Shown here: positions 1 through 10,681 of the stretch, one piece after another
Numbering within the stretch: the stretch's first letter is position 1
Layout of the letters: every line of letters begins with the position of its first letter
Assembly (NCBI GenBank): GCA_022592435.1
Contig: JABYQS010000044.1
Location: forward strand, 62,001-126,000
DNA: 64,000 nucleotides
DNA from: Cerioporus squamosus
Lineage: Eukaryota > Basidiomycota > Agaricomycetes > Polyporales > Polyporaceae
Reading direction: 5' to 3'
Notes under the pieces: generated by a model
The model's database searches: none
Told to the model about the DNA's origin: nothing
The model's input: only the letters and a program-made list of their open reading frames with translations
Position numbers and translations under genes: made by a program

Positions 1-1142
1 GGAAGCGGTGCGAGCGGCACGGAAGGGCGTGGCCGAATGGGAGGTTCGCTGTATGCTAGGGTTCGCTGCGATGCGGGGGAATGCAGGGATGTCGGAGGTA
101 TGAGCGTTTGAGGGGGCCGGGGAAGCCTGATCGGTGTGTCGTCGCCGCCTAGAACCTGGGTTCCGGCGTGTATGAACCTGTATGAACGCGCGTATGGACC
201 ACACGAGCAGCCTAGCAGGCAAGGAGGCAGTACAGCGGCACTGAATGACCAGCCGGTCAAGAAAAGATCAGAGCGACTCGAGCAATCTCGAGCGGCCGGC
301 GGGTATTGGGTACGGAGGCGTTTGGAAAACGCAAATATCCTTGAGGTCTGCGTCTAGGCTATCGTCCTGCCCTTCTGAGACCGTCTTCCAGGAACGTTCG
401 GAGTCAGTGCGTGTGCGTCAAGGAGTGCAGGGAGGCAAGGCGAAGAACAGGTCGTCCAAGTCAGGTTCTCGAGGGCCCTGGTCAAGCAGACTGACGAACA
501 GCGGCAAGAAAAGCCAGGAAGGCAGCATGGTCTGGCGCCAGAGAGCATACAAGGAAACATGGACAGACACGAGGCTGGAGGAGAGCTGGGGTCCGCGAGC
601 CAATTGTGAGTGGGCGGAGGCAAGGGCGGGGTGGCCAGCCAGCCATCAGAGCGGAGCAGCCTCGTGTGCGCTGGCGGGCGCTCCGGATCCTCCTCCGGTG
701 TCGGTGCCTCAGACGAGTCACACGCGCTGTCACTTCCACTCGTCCACACGCATCCAGACTGCCACAGCGCGTGGCTCTTGCAGCCTTCCTTCTCCACGCC
801 CTTGTGCAGCAACAGCAAGGCGGATGCATGACCTTGCGACAGAAGCATCGCCCGCCATCCAGGACTCGTGCTGTCATGCTGACGGACGGTCACCGGTCAA
901 CGTTCCCAGCATGGGCGGCCGCTCGGACCCCTCAGCCCGGACAGCGAGATAGCGGCTACCTCCGAACGCACGGGCTCACTCCGCCGTAACCTTGTCGGCC
1001 ACGGGCCCGGGAAGCTCTGGGAACGCGCTTCAAGTACTAAGTATCGCCAGCCAGCATGGAGGTCAAAGAACGTCAGGGTAGAGATGTGTCGAATGGTATA
1101 GTACTGTACATGGAATGTTAGCTAACTGTACGGCGCAAACGC
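1..1142. other. Gene-free stretch at left edge
   Basis: I find no supportable gene here. Overlapping open frames exist on both strands (for example a 179-codon frame on minus at 354-893 and a 235-codon frame on plus at 245-952). They are Ser/Pro/Arg-rich, match no family I recognise and show no paired splice signals, so they look like chance frames in GC-rich DNA. The right end is the 3' flank of the minus-strand transporter. Confidence 0.5.
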
Positions 1143-3626
1143 TCACCGGATGCGCCCAGATTTCGCACGCAGGCATGGACCGTATCTGCAATACGCCGCA
1201 GTCAGTCAGCTTGTGGGGGAAGCCCATGCCATCGCTGGACTCACCTTGTCAGTAGGAACGGAACGGGGACAAGAGCGACCGCAACGCATCCGACGATGGT
1301 CATGATCCAGCGAACACCCAGTGCTCCCAAGAGCTGCGGCGAGTGGACCTAGCACCTGGGTGAGGCAACGCAGGAGCCATCTTCGGACAGAGCAGGGGCG
1401 CACCGTGAATACCGTGATGAACGCATACATCAGCACGGTGCACCAAGCCACCGCAGTCGCCACCGATGCCTCGTAGACGTCTGCGAGTAGGTGAAATTGT
1501 GAGCGCGATGACGATCGGTATGTATGATCGATCCAGCTTACCGATGGTGTAGTTGAACATCACTTGCTGAAAACGCCAGCGCAGATGTCAGAGGCAGTCA
1601 AGGGAATGGACCTGGCCGCGCACTAACCATCAACCAAAGTGCGGACAACCCCAAGAGCGGACTAGCCATCAGCGGCACGGCCACGTCGATTCGTGGGGAC
1701 AACGTCCACCTGTTGATCTAGTCAGCCCGTCGACCGACCAACGTCTCGTTCCAACGGTACTTACCCAAACCATATGAAGCAGGCTGCGAACAGTGGTGCA
1801 GTCCATTTGGCCAAGTTCAGCCGTACCTCGGGTTGGACGCATTCCGGCGCGGCCGCGCGCACCTTGGGCAGATAGAACCGAGGGTATATGATCAAGTTGT
1901 GCTGAAAATGGGGGATATCTCAGTCTAAGTTCAACGAGGAGCGAGCACACGCACTATGACTATTCCGGCTATGCATCCGAAGACAGCCGCTAGGCTACCG
2001 ACGACTGGAGGAAGACTATCAGCTGTCGATCAACACAGAGGCGGATACTTCAAGCAGGACGGCGCACGCTGTATGGCGGGGGGGTAGGCAAGCAAGGCGA
2101 CGGCCGACATCCTGAGGAAGACGGTCGCAGAAGCTCCGATGATCTGCACGAATGACCCGTCAGCATGGTCCCTGGACAAAGTGAGTGGTTGTACGAGGCT
2201 CACCGCGATATACACAGCGCTGATAATGAGAATAGGTTCACGGAACAGCAGCGTATACGGCTTCGCTATGACGTGCCACAGTCTTGTCTTAGGAGCGACG
2301 GACGATTCCAGAGCAGAATAAGCGTGCTCGTCCGAACCGGAAGCTTCCTTGCTGGCCGGTGCACCGTCCTCAGGTACGTTAAACTTCGCGAGGTTCGGCC
2401 TGGGGAGCAAAACATTTCATTTCCATTCCGATCTTGCGATGTGATGACATACCGACGGGTCTCTCGCAGCGTCAAGATGACCAAGACGGTGCATAAGCCA
2501 GTCTACGACGAGCGACACTGGTGAGCATACCATCGAGAGATCTCAGGAAACGACATACAATGCTAGCCAGCGCCCAACACGACTCACGCCAGCCGAAGCC
2601 CTTCTGCGCGAGAAACGCTCCGAACATCACCCCGCTGTCGATGTATGCGGTGATTTCAGACGGACGCCTGCTATTAGGTACTATTGAATTGACTGACCTG
2701 GAGGGTACGATGCTATTCAAGACGTAGGTCCCGATCTCACACTCTCGGACCTCAACTTCCCAGCTGCCACACTTGCATGTGAGAACCACTTCAAGGCCCC
2801 AAAGCCGGACTTACATGTCGGATATCACCGCGCTGCACCCTCAGTTAGACCATGAGCAACTTCCGACAAGGGTACAGCATGCACTCACGGTGCAAGTGGA
2901 AGACACGCCGAACCGAAGAAACCCGCCAAGGACCGGAAGATCACGAGGGACGCAGCGTTCTGCGAGACCGCGGCGCATACTTGGCAGACCTTCATACGGG
3001 CATACATTCGTCAGAAGGGAGCGGAATGCGGCGCGTTCACAAGCCCACATACCGTGAAGCCGTTGAAGCACAGCAGATAGACCGGTCTTCGACCATACTT
3101 CTCGCATGTCAGCGGTGATCACGGTGAATACGAGGCGATGTGTGCGCATACATACGTGTTCAGAGAGCGGGCACCATAGTAGTGGCCCGAGGCAGAAGCA
3201 AATGGAGAAATTCGTGATGGTGAGGTTGACCAGCATCCCATTGATCTTGAATTCTTCGGCGAGGTCTTTCGCAAAGAGGGCTAACGTCTCCGACGCGAGC
3301 GTGCTGCATCGTCACCGGTATAGTGAGCTTTACGCCGTCGACATTCAGAGGTTTGACGACTTACACAGTGAGGAATAGGATGACGCACACGAGTGCGGAA
3401 ATGTATCGCTTGTACCACTTCGACCACTGCTGCGCACGTTCTACGCATTGAAGCGAGTTGGGAGATGCAGCCAAGTACTTACTTGAGGGTCCTCACGTCT
3501 GTGGCTCCTGACCGCGGCTTCCACCTCTACATACGCCGTGTTTGGGTTCGGACTCTGCGGCACAATGAAGGCCTCCGCTTCGTCCTTGACCTCCAATATG
3601 GAAGCCTCCGGACTCGGGCTTGCCAT
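1143..3626 (-). CDS. MFS (DHA1-type) drug/polyamine transporter
   Basis: Predicted plasma-membrane major facilitator of the fungal DHA1/Tpo1 type, a proton-coupled exporter of drugs or polyamines. The start at 3626 gives an acidic N-terminus (MASPSPEASILEVKDE). Many short exons then spell family hallmarks: LGPLLWCPLSEH followed by YGRRPVY (loop 2-3 signature), SLVIFRSLAGFFGSA, SDIWEVEVR, GAFLAQKGFGWR, the central-loop exon KPYTLLFREPILIISAVYIAV, IIYPRFYLPKV, and LGVRWIMTIVGCVAVALVPVPFLLTR near the end. The last exon (about 1143-1190) encodes YGPCLRAKSGRIR and a stop, joined through GTGAGT...TATTGCAG. At least ten introns of 45-75 nt are needed. The part at about 2000-2240, expected to carry the helix after FREPIL, does not translate into a recognisable MFS helix and may hold an unresolved intron or damage. 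The substrate cannot be told from sequence. Confidence 0.72.
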
Positions 3627-4394
3627 GGCAGTTACGAGGGGCGATTGTCAAGCAAGGCGGTCGGGAAAGGCAATCAGAAGAGACAGCGGTGAGGAAGCGT
3701 AGGATGTGGGGATCGCAGGAGCTGGAGAAGGACGTCGACTGGGAGAGCGCAGGTACGACCGAAAGGACGCCTGGCCGCGCATCCTCTATGCTACATCGGA
3801 TCGGCCTTGGCAGATGTGATGTCCGAGAAGCCTCTCAACGCGTGCAAAGCACCGGAAGCATCGGACGCACTGGGGACAGACAGGCATCGACGTATCCTCT
3901 TCACCTCCTCGGAGTCCGTGCTTGGAGACCTTCACGAACGCGGCAGCGCGGCACGCCGAGGCGCCTGCTGGAGGCGTGTGGTCAGGTGACCGCGTCTTGG
4001 GCACACCGCGCCATGGTCTGCAGGAGCGCGATGGTGTATTCGGTGGTCTTGGAGTGTCACCGGAAGGGCAGGGCAGCTGTAGTCGCTCTAGATGTATAAG
4101 ACCTCTTTGGCGTATCAGAGCTCGAGATGACGCACTGACTGGAAGTACACTTGAAAAGCAAAGCTGCTTTGCGTGCAATTAGGCGAGCATTCAACAGAGA
4201 GCAAAAGCTTAGCAACAGCACTAAGTATCATATACCAGGCAGTGACATCGACAGGGATATGCAGCGAACTTGAAATGATTTCAGAGAAACTGGAGGAGAG
4301 TCGTCCGCGACGTCGGGCGCCTGCTACGCCATACGACAGCGCAGCGAGGACACGTCGCACGCCTTCCCAACTCCTCCTCCTTTTCCTGCTTCTC
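3627..4394. other. Intergenic, promoter side of MFS gene
   Basis: No gene supported. This is the upstream flank of the MFS gene and the downstream flank of the DUF4267 gene (both minus). Open frames here lack recognisable domains. Confidence 0.45.
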
Positions 4395-4835
4395 TCAAGC
4401 AGGACCCAACAAGAGAGCTCCGACCACTGCCACCATCGGCGCGTACCCCCAATGCGACCACTCTCCCTCCCCGTTCATCTTGCACACCGCCCCGTCCACG
4501 AACGCGACTGCGCTCGCCGCAAGCACGATCGCACCCAGCGCCCTCCTGTTCCCAAAGAACGCTGCTGCGTACATGGCGAGGCCCATGAAGATGTCTCGTG
4601 CGCCGTAGATGATCATCAGGCTGTCGACGAGCTGCCGATCCGCCGCGGAGACGGGTGGCCGGGCGAACTCGAAGAAGGTGAGTGCATGCGCAGGGCGCAC
4701 AATGGCGTTGACGCCGAACGCGACGAAGATCGTCCCGAAGGCGGTCGCGGCGAGGAGGAGAATAGGGGAACGAGAGATGGCCATGTTTGTTGCAGGTGCT
4801 TTTGATTCAAAGTTGTGGGAGGACTTGAGTATCAA
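4395..4835 (-). CDS. DUF4267 family small integral membrane protein
   Basis: Single-exon protein of 146 residues, or 129 if translation begins at the internal Met at about 4784 (MAISRSPILLLA). The internal Met is attractive because it sits just before the first hydrophobic helix. Four hydrophobic segments are visible: ILLLAATAFGTIFVAFGV, the helix after DSLMIIYGARDIFMGLAMYAAAFF, a helix around GAIVLAASAVAFVDGAV, and the C-terminal MVAVVGALLLG. The YGARDIFMGLAMY block and the GHWGYAP-like WSHWGYAP block before the last helix match the fungal DUF4267 family. The function of that family is unknown to me. It is probably a four-helix membrane protein. Confidence 0.85.
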   Translation of the reverse strand: MILKSSHNFESKAPATNMAISRSPILLLAATAFGTIFVAFGVNAIVRPAHALTFFEFARPPVSAADRQLVDSLMIIYGARDIFMGLAMYAAAFFGNRRALGAIVLAASAVAFVDGAVCKMNGEGEWSHWGYAPMVAVVGALLLGPA

Positions 4836-6243
4836 TGCAAGAACTGCTGCTTCCGCCAGTCAGCTTGGGGTGCGGAGTTGTGATCGCGCGTTGAGGCGTA
4901 CAAAGGTAAGATCTCGCTTTTGGAAGCACTCCTCGTACTGTCTTTCGCGAGGTGGGTGTGTGTGCTTAGGAGTCCGAGGAATGCGCGTTGTCCTAGGTTG
5001 TCCTATAAGAGCCTTCCCACTTACGCCTAAGGCGGCCTGACCGGGACCCACTCTTGACCCGGACCCGGCATGACTTCTTTATTCCGTAACAAGCCCACCG
5101 ACAGCCGTTCTTGGCACACGCTAGAACATAATGACCTTCGCAGCGAATTCAATTCGGGAACGAAGGCATCGCTCTAGTCATCGTGCTGACTCCCGCGGTT
5201 AACATCGTCTACAGAATGGACTATGCTGCAATGCGGCGTAATGTACGATATCTTGGTGAGTACTTCAGCTTTGAGTTCGGTAAATTGCTGGTGCTGCACT
5301 GCGAGCTCACACCAGGCACAGTCCGAATCGCCCACACGCGTCCCAAAGCGTCCGCTGATGCGTACGATATGGACATGCTGCGAAGCAAAGAACCTGCACA
5401 CGACGCATGCAAGAAGGGCACGTTCGATGTGAAGAGGAGATGCAGGACGAGTCCCATGGGGTCGCCTGCCGCGAGCGCAAGAGCATAAGAGCTGATACGG
5501 CCATTTGGCCCACTGGTCGAGTTCAAGCTTACACCCCCTCCGTCCGACGGTCGACACCCATGGAGCCTTCAGCGCAGGCCAAAAGTCCCTCGTCTAACGA
5601 CTCTGCGACCAAAGTCCAGACAGCGAAGGGATCGACCGCGAAGACGGATCGCATGGGGCCGCAGAGGAGGTCAGTACGATGCAAGTATCTCTGCACTCGT
5701 GAGCTGATCGCGTATCGTATTTCTCAGCCCGTACGCGGGGCACTTCATCGGCAGATACCCAATGACCAGCGTGCTGGCGGTAGTCAGTAACCCAACACTC
5801 ACTGGCCAGCGAACGCTCATCCATTGTCGTAGGGAGCGGTCTCGTCGTCCCTTGCGGGGACGTCGTCCACCTCGACGACGAAGGGTCGAACATCAGGCAG
5901 CGGTCCGACGTCAACGCAGGGGAAGAGGCGGCAGTGAGTCCGGCTCGATGTTGGCGAGGCAGTTCGAAGAGCATTGCGGATATGCTCGGGAGCCTGGACG
6001 CTGAGTGCTCGCGGCAAAGGATCTGCGGACCGCAATGGGGGAGATGATCGAGTGGGGAGAGCATGCTCGGACTTGCATATGATCGCGCACGCCTTCGTCG
6101 TGGCCAGATCGTGCTGGAGTGACAGTGCAAAGCAACAATGTACATCGCGTGCGTCTCAGTACAGAAATAATCTGGGTTCGTTTGATAAGTGCACGATCGC
6201 GTCAGTTGGTAGCGCACAGGCTGGTACCGGGCTACTCACCATA
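4836..6243. other. Intergenic, possible unresolved small ORFs
   Basis: No confident gene. Two plus-strand frames deserve mention. One at 5183-5488 starts MLTPAVNIVYRMDYAAM. The other starts at about 5560 (MEPSAQAKSPSSNDSATK); removing a GTCAGT...TTTCTCAG intron at about 5669-5728 brings it into PYAGHFIGRYPMTSVLAVV. Neither matches a family I know. The right end is the 3' flank of the acyl-CoA dehydrogenase gene. Confidence 0.35.
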
Positions 6244-8430
6244 TTACAGTTTCGCGGCCGCTTCAGTCGGTCCAAACACCAGTTGCGAGTCCATCTGCAC
6301 CCGATGTCTGCTATCGCCCCTCACCGCCTTGATGTCTTCCTCTGCTCTTGCCAAGTCGCCACACTCCATCCACCTGCGGAAAGCCTCTACGTCCACTTCG
6401 CGCGTGGGCTCATGGTTCCGACATGACCAGGTGGCGTGCTCCAGCAGGCAAAGTGCGCAGGATATGATCGCGAAATAGTTGAGCAAGGAACGCGGCAGGA
6501 GTGGATGCCGTGCGCTCTCCTGGAAGTATGTCGGGAGGTTTTGGAGTGCAGAAACAAGTGCAGCGATTGCACTGTGTGCTTCCTGTGCTAAAGGACCGGA
6601 CACCGCAGCGATGATATCGCGTCCCCACTGTATATCCAGACAGAGGCATCGTCATCACGAGGAAGGAGCTCAAAGTTGAGTTGGGAATTCATACCGAGGT
6701 GAAGTGCGCCACTGTATGAGGGTCTTTCCTCGCCGTGCGCGACAAGTCCAAGCTGCACACGTTGTACGTTCCTTCCCAGATCTTCTCGACCATCGCGTCT
6801 CGAATCAAGCTGTAGAAGCAGTCGCTAGCAGTTCATCAATAGCAGGCCAGCAACAGTGGTAATGCGCCACTTACCGTCCGAACCCCGTTTCCTCCATGTA
6901 CCCAACGCTTCCCAGAGAGGCCATGGCTTGCTCCATTGCTCCAACCGCATGCTCTACGGCGTAGGCTTTGACGGTGGGTATAAGCAGCTTCAGCCGCGAC
7001 TCTTCCTGGATGCTGGCCGTTCCACACTCGCTCTTCCCCAGCAGCGCGACCACTCCGAACGTCAGATGGGTCATCGCGCGGTACAAGAGCGCGATGTCTG
7101 CAAGGCCCGCGATGTGTATCGGGACGTCCTTGAGGAGAGTCTTCCCGCCTTGGATGGCGCGGACACCCGCATAGCTACGAGCAATGGCGAGGCATCGCTG
7201 CAGCGACCCGATGGAGTGGATGGCAGAGTGCACGCGGGTGATATTTAACATGGTCGGGATGCACTTCACTCCCTCGTGCAAGAGTCCAATCAGCCAGCCC
7301 CGGGTACCGCGCAGCCCGATCTCCGCCGTCGCGACGTCGCAAGTGCCAACCTTGTCCTTCAGGCTTCGTATCGTGATCCCGTTGCGTGAGGGAGCAGAGG
7401 CGTGCGGAGGCAGTCGCAGGGGTACGATGAAAAGCGAAAGTCCGCGAGCACCCTGCGGGGCGTCGCCAGTGCGACCGAGTGCGACGGCTATGTTGCCTTC
7501 GGCTGCACATGTAAGCCATTTCGTCCCGCTGAGGAGGTATGGGTCGCCGAGGTCGGTGTCGATGCGCTGTGTGGGTACAGCGCGCGTTCGCGTGAGGGAG
7601 ATGTCTGACCCGCCTGCGTCCTCGGAGATCCACTGGTCGGCGATACATGCTGTCGTAGGGTCACGGCTCCTGACCCGTGGGAGGAGCTCTTGCTTCATGG
7701 CGTTCGTGCCATGAAGCTCTATTACTAGGTTGTACAAGGGGTGTTAGCGGGTGTCAAATACAAGAGGCAATAGAGCTCACAGCGAGCTGCGCCGTCCGAC
7801 ATCCCCATAGGGCACATTATCTGGCGATCGGGTCAGACTCGTAGCTCAGGAAGAGATCAACCGAACTGACTCACAGTATGGCAGTCACCAGTCATGATCA
7901 TGGTGCGCGCAAACTGACAAGTTCGGCTGTGCTCGCCGTATCGCCGCTCATAGGCAACGGCGTTGTAACCCTCCTAGAGCGCAAACGTTTGAAACGCCTT
8001 CCATGCGGGAGAGGTATCCACGAAGTGCACAGGCTCTTCGTGCTCGTCGTACCGGGCCAGTGTAGGAGGTTGTACGCGCGCTGCTAGAGGTCGAATGTCT
8101 AGTACGGATCGTCGTCAACGACAGCCGATATGATACACTTTTTGTTGGGCATACCGTCGACGAGTGTTCTACCCAGGCGGACCAAATCCCTGGTAAGTTC
8201 CCGATAGGTTCTAAGGAACTTGTTCAGTATTGTAACGAGGAGACACGGTCCCCGGATGCTCACCCGTCAGGTATTATGCGCTTCAGTAGGCCAGGAAGGA
8301 CCGTGTCAGCGCTGTATGGGTACTCAGAGAGATATGGGGCCTGCGACATTTCTAGAGGGGTATCAGTAGAGATATGGACCATAGAGAGTGAACAAGGGCT
8401 AACCTGTTGTGCTCCTTCCTTCCAAGACAT
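6244..8430 (-). CDS. AidB-like acyl-CoA dehydrogenase, peroxisomal, with an in-frame stop
   Basis: FAD-dependent acyl-CoA dehydrogenase of the AidB-like fungal branch. Exons in order: MSWKEGAQQ at 8430 (or a start at 8349, MSQAPYL); APYLSEYPYSADTVLPGLLKRIIPDG; a helix TYRELTRDLVRLGRTLVD; QPPTLARYDEH; EGYNAVAYERRYGEHSR...MIMTGDCHT; MCPMGMSDGAAR; then the long exon 6871-7700 with QWISEDAGGSDIS (flavin-binding signature), SGTKWLTCAAEGN and GVKCIPTMLNITRVHSAIHS. Next come RLIRDAMVEKIWEGTYNV (the typical C-terminal FAD contact) and an AidB-type helical tail. The protein ends EAAAKL, and AKL is a PTS1 peroxisomal signal. One codon at 7974-7976 reads TAG inside the conserved AWKAFQTFAL-EGYNAV block, with no plausible intron to remove it. 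The allele may be a recent pseudogene, or the base a sequence error. Confidence 0.8.
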
Positions 8431-9239
8431 GTCGATGATAAACCGAATCGGAGCCGCGCTAGGTCCCCGGGGTAGGCACGAATTTAGGCAACGATAGAGA
8501 GTTCAGTTCAGAGGGCAGGAGAAGGAATGGGAGAGCTTTATCCGAGCCTATAGTCTATAATCCCTCGTGATACCTTCTTCTGTAGGCGGCACCTTGCGCT
8601 CATCAACCAGCGAGCACCCACATTCTCGCGGGCAACGTGGTATGTCATAAGCGATGGGAGCGCGATACGAGGACTCTCCCGATACGGCACTGTATGTAAA
8701 CATCAGAAGGGAGTATGTGTGAACCTGGATAGGGCGATTTTTGCGAATCCGTGGATACACATGAGTGGTTGCACTGCGCCGACGGTCGAAGTCCATGACA
8801 AACCGGCGACATCCAGAGAGATATCTCGACAGAGCCCTTCGCCCTGCCGTTGCTTGTCCGCGTTTCGTAATCGATACACGAGAGCGCTGTCGTCGGCTCA
8901 GGTACTCGAGGGAAGTCGAGTCACCGACAATTTCCAGGACGAAGAGGAAGCGATGAGAGCATCGACACAAGATCTCGTGAAATGGAGAATGAACTCTTGA
9001 TTGCACCAGCGTGGGTTCACGAGATCCTGGACAGCAAGCAAAGAGGGTGCTATTGATGCAGAAGAGGTGCCGGGGGCGCGATGTACAAAGGTATCGTTGA
9101 GGACAGTATCACGACGAGCAGCAACATCATGACAAGCAGCCAGACGGAGAATCCAAAACATGCAGAACGTAGCTGGAAGCAGACAAGGCAAGAAGACAGA
9201 TAGTCCAGAATAGCCACTCCATTCAAAACTGCGGAGGCC
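8431..9239. other. Intergenic, no gene seen
   Basis: Upstream flank of the acyl-CoA dehydrogenase and downstream flank of the PB1-like gene. Minus-strand frames at 8548-9006 and 8898-9191 are Arg/Ser/Cys-rich, lack domains and overlap each other, so I leave them uncalled. Confidence 0.45.
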
Positions 9240-9968
9240 CTATTGCAGGACGAGCCGGTGTGCGGTCAAGGTTGTGTTGCGCCCGTCCCTGATCCTTCCC
9301 GCGACCCACTTCCGAAAAGCCTTCTCATCGCCGATGGTCCGCAGGGTGCCAAAGCGGACGGCAGAGAACGAGACTTCGAACCCCAGCTTGGCAGCGACGC
9401 GAGCGCGAAAGGCCGCCAGGGAGACGTTCTGCGGCACACGCAGCGCCCAGATGTCGTCGGTCGACGGAAGCCATATCTTGATGACGATTTGACCGCCTTT
9501 CGGTGCCCACCTGCCAGAGGGCCCGGATGATGCAGAGGGTAGGCGCGGAGAGGGCACGTCCAGGTCACGCACGGGAGGACTCCCAAAGCCGGACGCATGG
9601 ATAGACGACTGGGGAAGCAACGGAGCGGGCCTGCGACGTGGTTGTGGTGGATGCGGAGGACGTGACTGGCCTTGAGAGCTCGCGTTTCGTTCGCCAGGTG
9701 GGACGTTCTCCTTGCCGGAGGGGCGCGAGGATGGGGCGTGTGCCCGAAACGTTCCGCTGCGCATGCGTTTGGGTATGTTATGGATGGCGGAGAGAACCCT
9801 CTTAGGTGTGGTAGGCGGGAGAGAGATGTTCGCGGTCGTAGTCGGCATGGTGTGCACGTGTTGGCGTCGACGAGACCGTGACGAGCCTGTCTTTGGGAGG
9901 CTGCTTGGCGGCGGGGAGGAGATGGGGAATCCACTGCAGGAGACCACTAAGTACTTCGATGATGGCAC
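9240..9968 (-). CDS. Hypothetical protein with C-terminal PB1-like domain
   Basis: About 242 codons in one frame. The first two thirds is a low-complexity Pro/Ser/Arg-rich linker that includes KENVPPG. Residues about 160-240 look like a PB1-type ubiquitin fold: a basic first strand (IVIKIWLPSTDDIWALRVP), a helix (SLAAFRARVAAKLGFEV), an FSAVRFGTLRTIGDE strand-turn and a final KWVAGR...TLTAHRLVL strand. PB1 domains mediate protein-protein pairing; no catalytic domain is attached. The N-terminus is uncertain. Alternatives are an internal Met at 9848 (MPTTTANISL), or a Met at 9972 (MSAIIEVLSGLL) joined through a weak intron to RVLSAIHNIPKRM. The function is unknown. Confidence 0.65.
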   Translation of the reverse strand: MPSSKYLVVSCSGFPISSPPPSSLPKTGSSRSRRRQHVHTMPTTTANISLPPTTPKRVLSAIHNIPKRMRSGTFRAHAPSSRPSGKENVPPGERNASSQGQSRPPHPPQPRRRPAPLLPQSSIHASGFGSPPVRDLDVPSPRLPSASSGPSGRWAPKGGQIVIKIWLPSTDDIWALRVPQNVSLAAFRARVAAKLGFEVSFSAVRFGTLRTIGDEKAFRKWVAGRIRDGRNTTLTAHRLVLQ

Positions 9969-9972
9969 TCAT

Positions 9973-10681
9973 CTTCATATAAGTGCGGAAGTCAGCCTCC
10001 TGTTATGATTCAGACTGGTAAGAAGAACTTATGTGATATTGCGATGGACTGGTGCCGACTCTTCGCAGAAGTGCGGCTGACGAACAAGTCCCCCTCGACG
10101 GACGCACTCAGGTTGGCCAGTAGCCTGTCTTGGGTTACTTTGTTATAAGACTTGCAAAAGACGACGATGGAGGAGAGGAGGAAGTCGGGCGTCTATTCGG
10201 GTCTACATCGCGACTCGCTAAGGTCTACTCCTCGAGCTCAGAAACTACCATCATATCATCTGAATTCTGTTTCTCCTCATCGTCTAGACTCTACGCGTAT
10301 TCATGCGTGTGATGGTATTGTGCTATCTGATCCTTATGTCAACCACGCGCCTGAGGTACGCTCTATCAACGAGCTGAAGCTGAAGAATCGCATCAGGTCA
10401 GCGGCTCAGCGGGGTTTCCGTGCTGGCCTCCTGACGCAGACGTCCGGAACACATCCTCGAGCTGCGATTCATGTGCTGGGTCTCGCGTCTTCAAGGTTCA
10501 GTCACTATTCTCGGCTCAGCACAGGATGTGTTTCGAGAGCAGTGCAAGTCCATTGACCGGCGAATCCGCCGTCTTCCAGAGGCTATGGCCAACGTCGACA
10601 TGTTCTCTCCGATAAAAGTATTTAAGGCGCATCTCTCAGCATGCAATCGAATCCTTCCGCCTGCCAGGTCTTGCAAGTGAC
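9973..10681. other. Intergenic with possible 5' exons of the EF-hand gene
   Basis: A plus-strand frame at 10471-10680 encodes SIDRRIRRLPEAMANVDMF and ends at TGA two codons before the chosen start of the next gene. It could be a separate small ORF, an upstream regulatory frame or an unrecognised 5' exon. Nothing else is supported. Confidence 0.35.

Noticed and set aside
354..893. 179-codon minus frame at the left edge
   Set aside because: Cys/Ser/Pro-rich, no domain, mirrored by equally long plus frames and no splice support.
1143..3626. MFS transporter as an outright pseudogene
   Set aside because: Apparent stops disappear once 45-75 nt introns with good donors and acceptors are removed; only one 240-nt segment stays unexplained.
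8548..9006. 152-codon minus ORF between the dehydrogenase and PB1-like genes
   Set aside because: Arg/Ser-rich, no hydrophobic core or domain, and flanked by competing frames.
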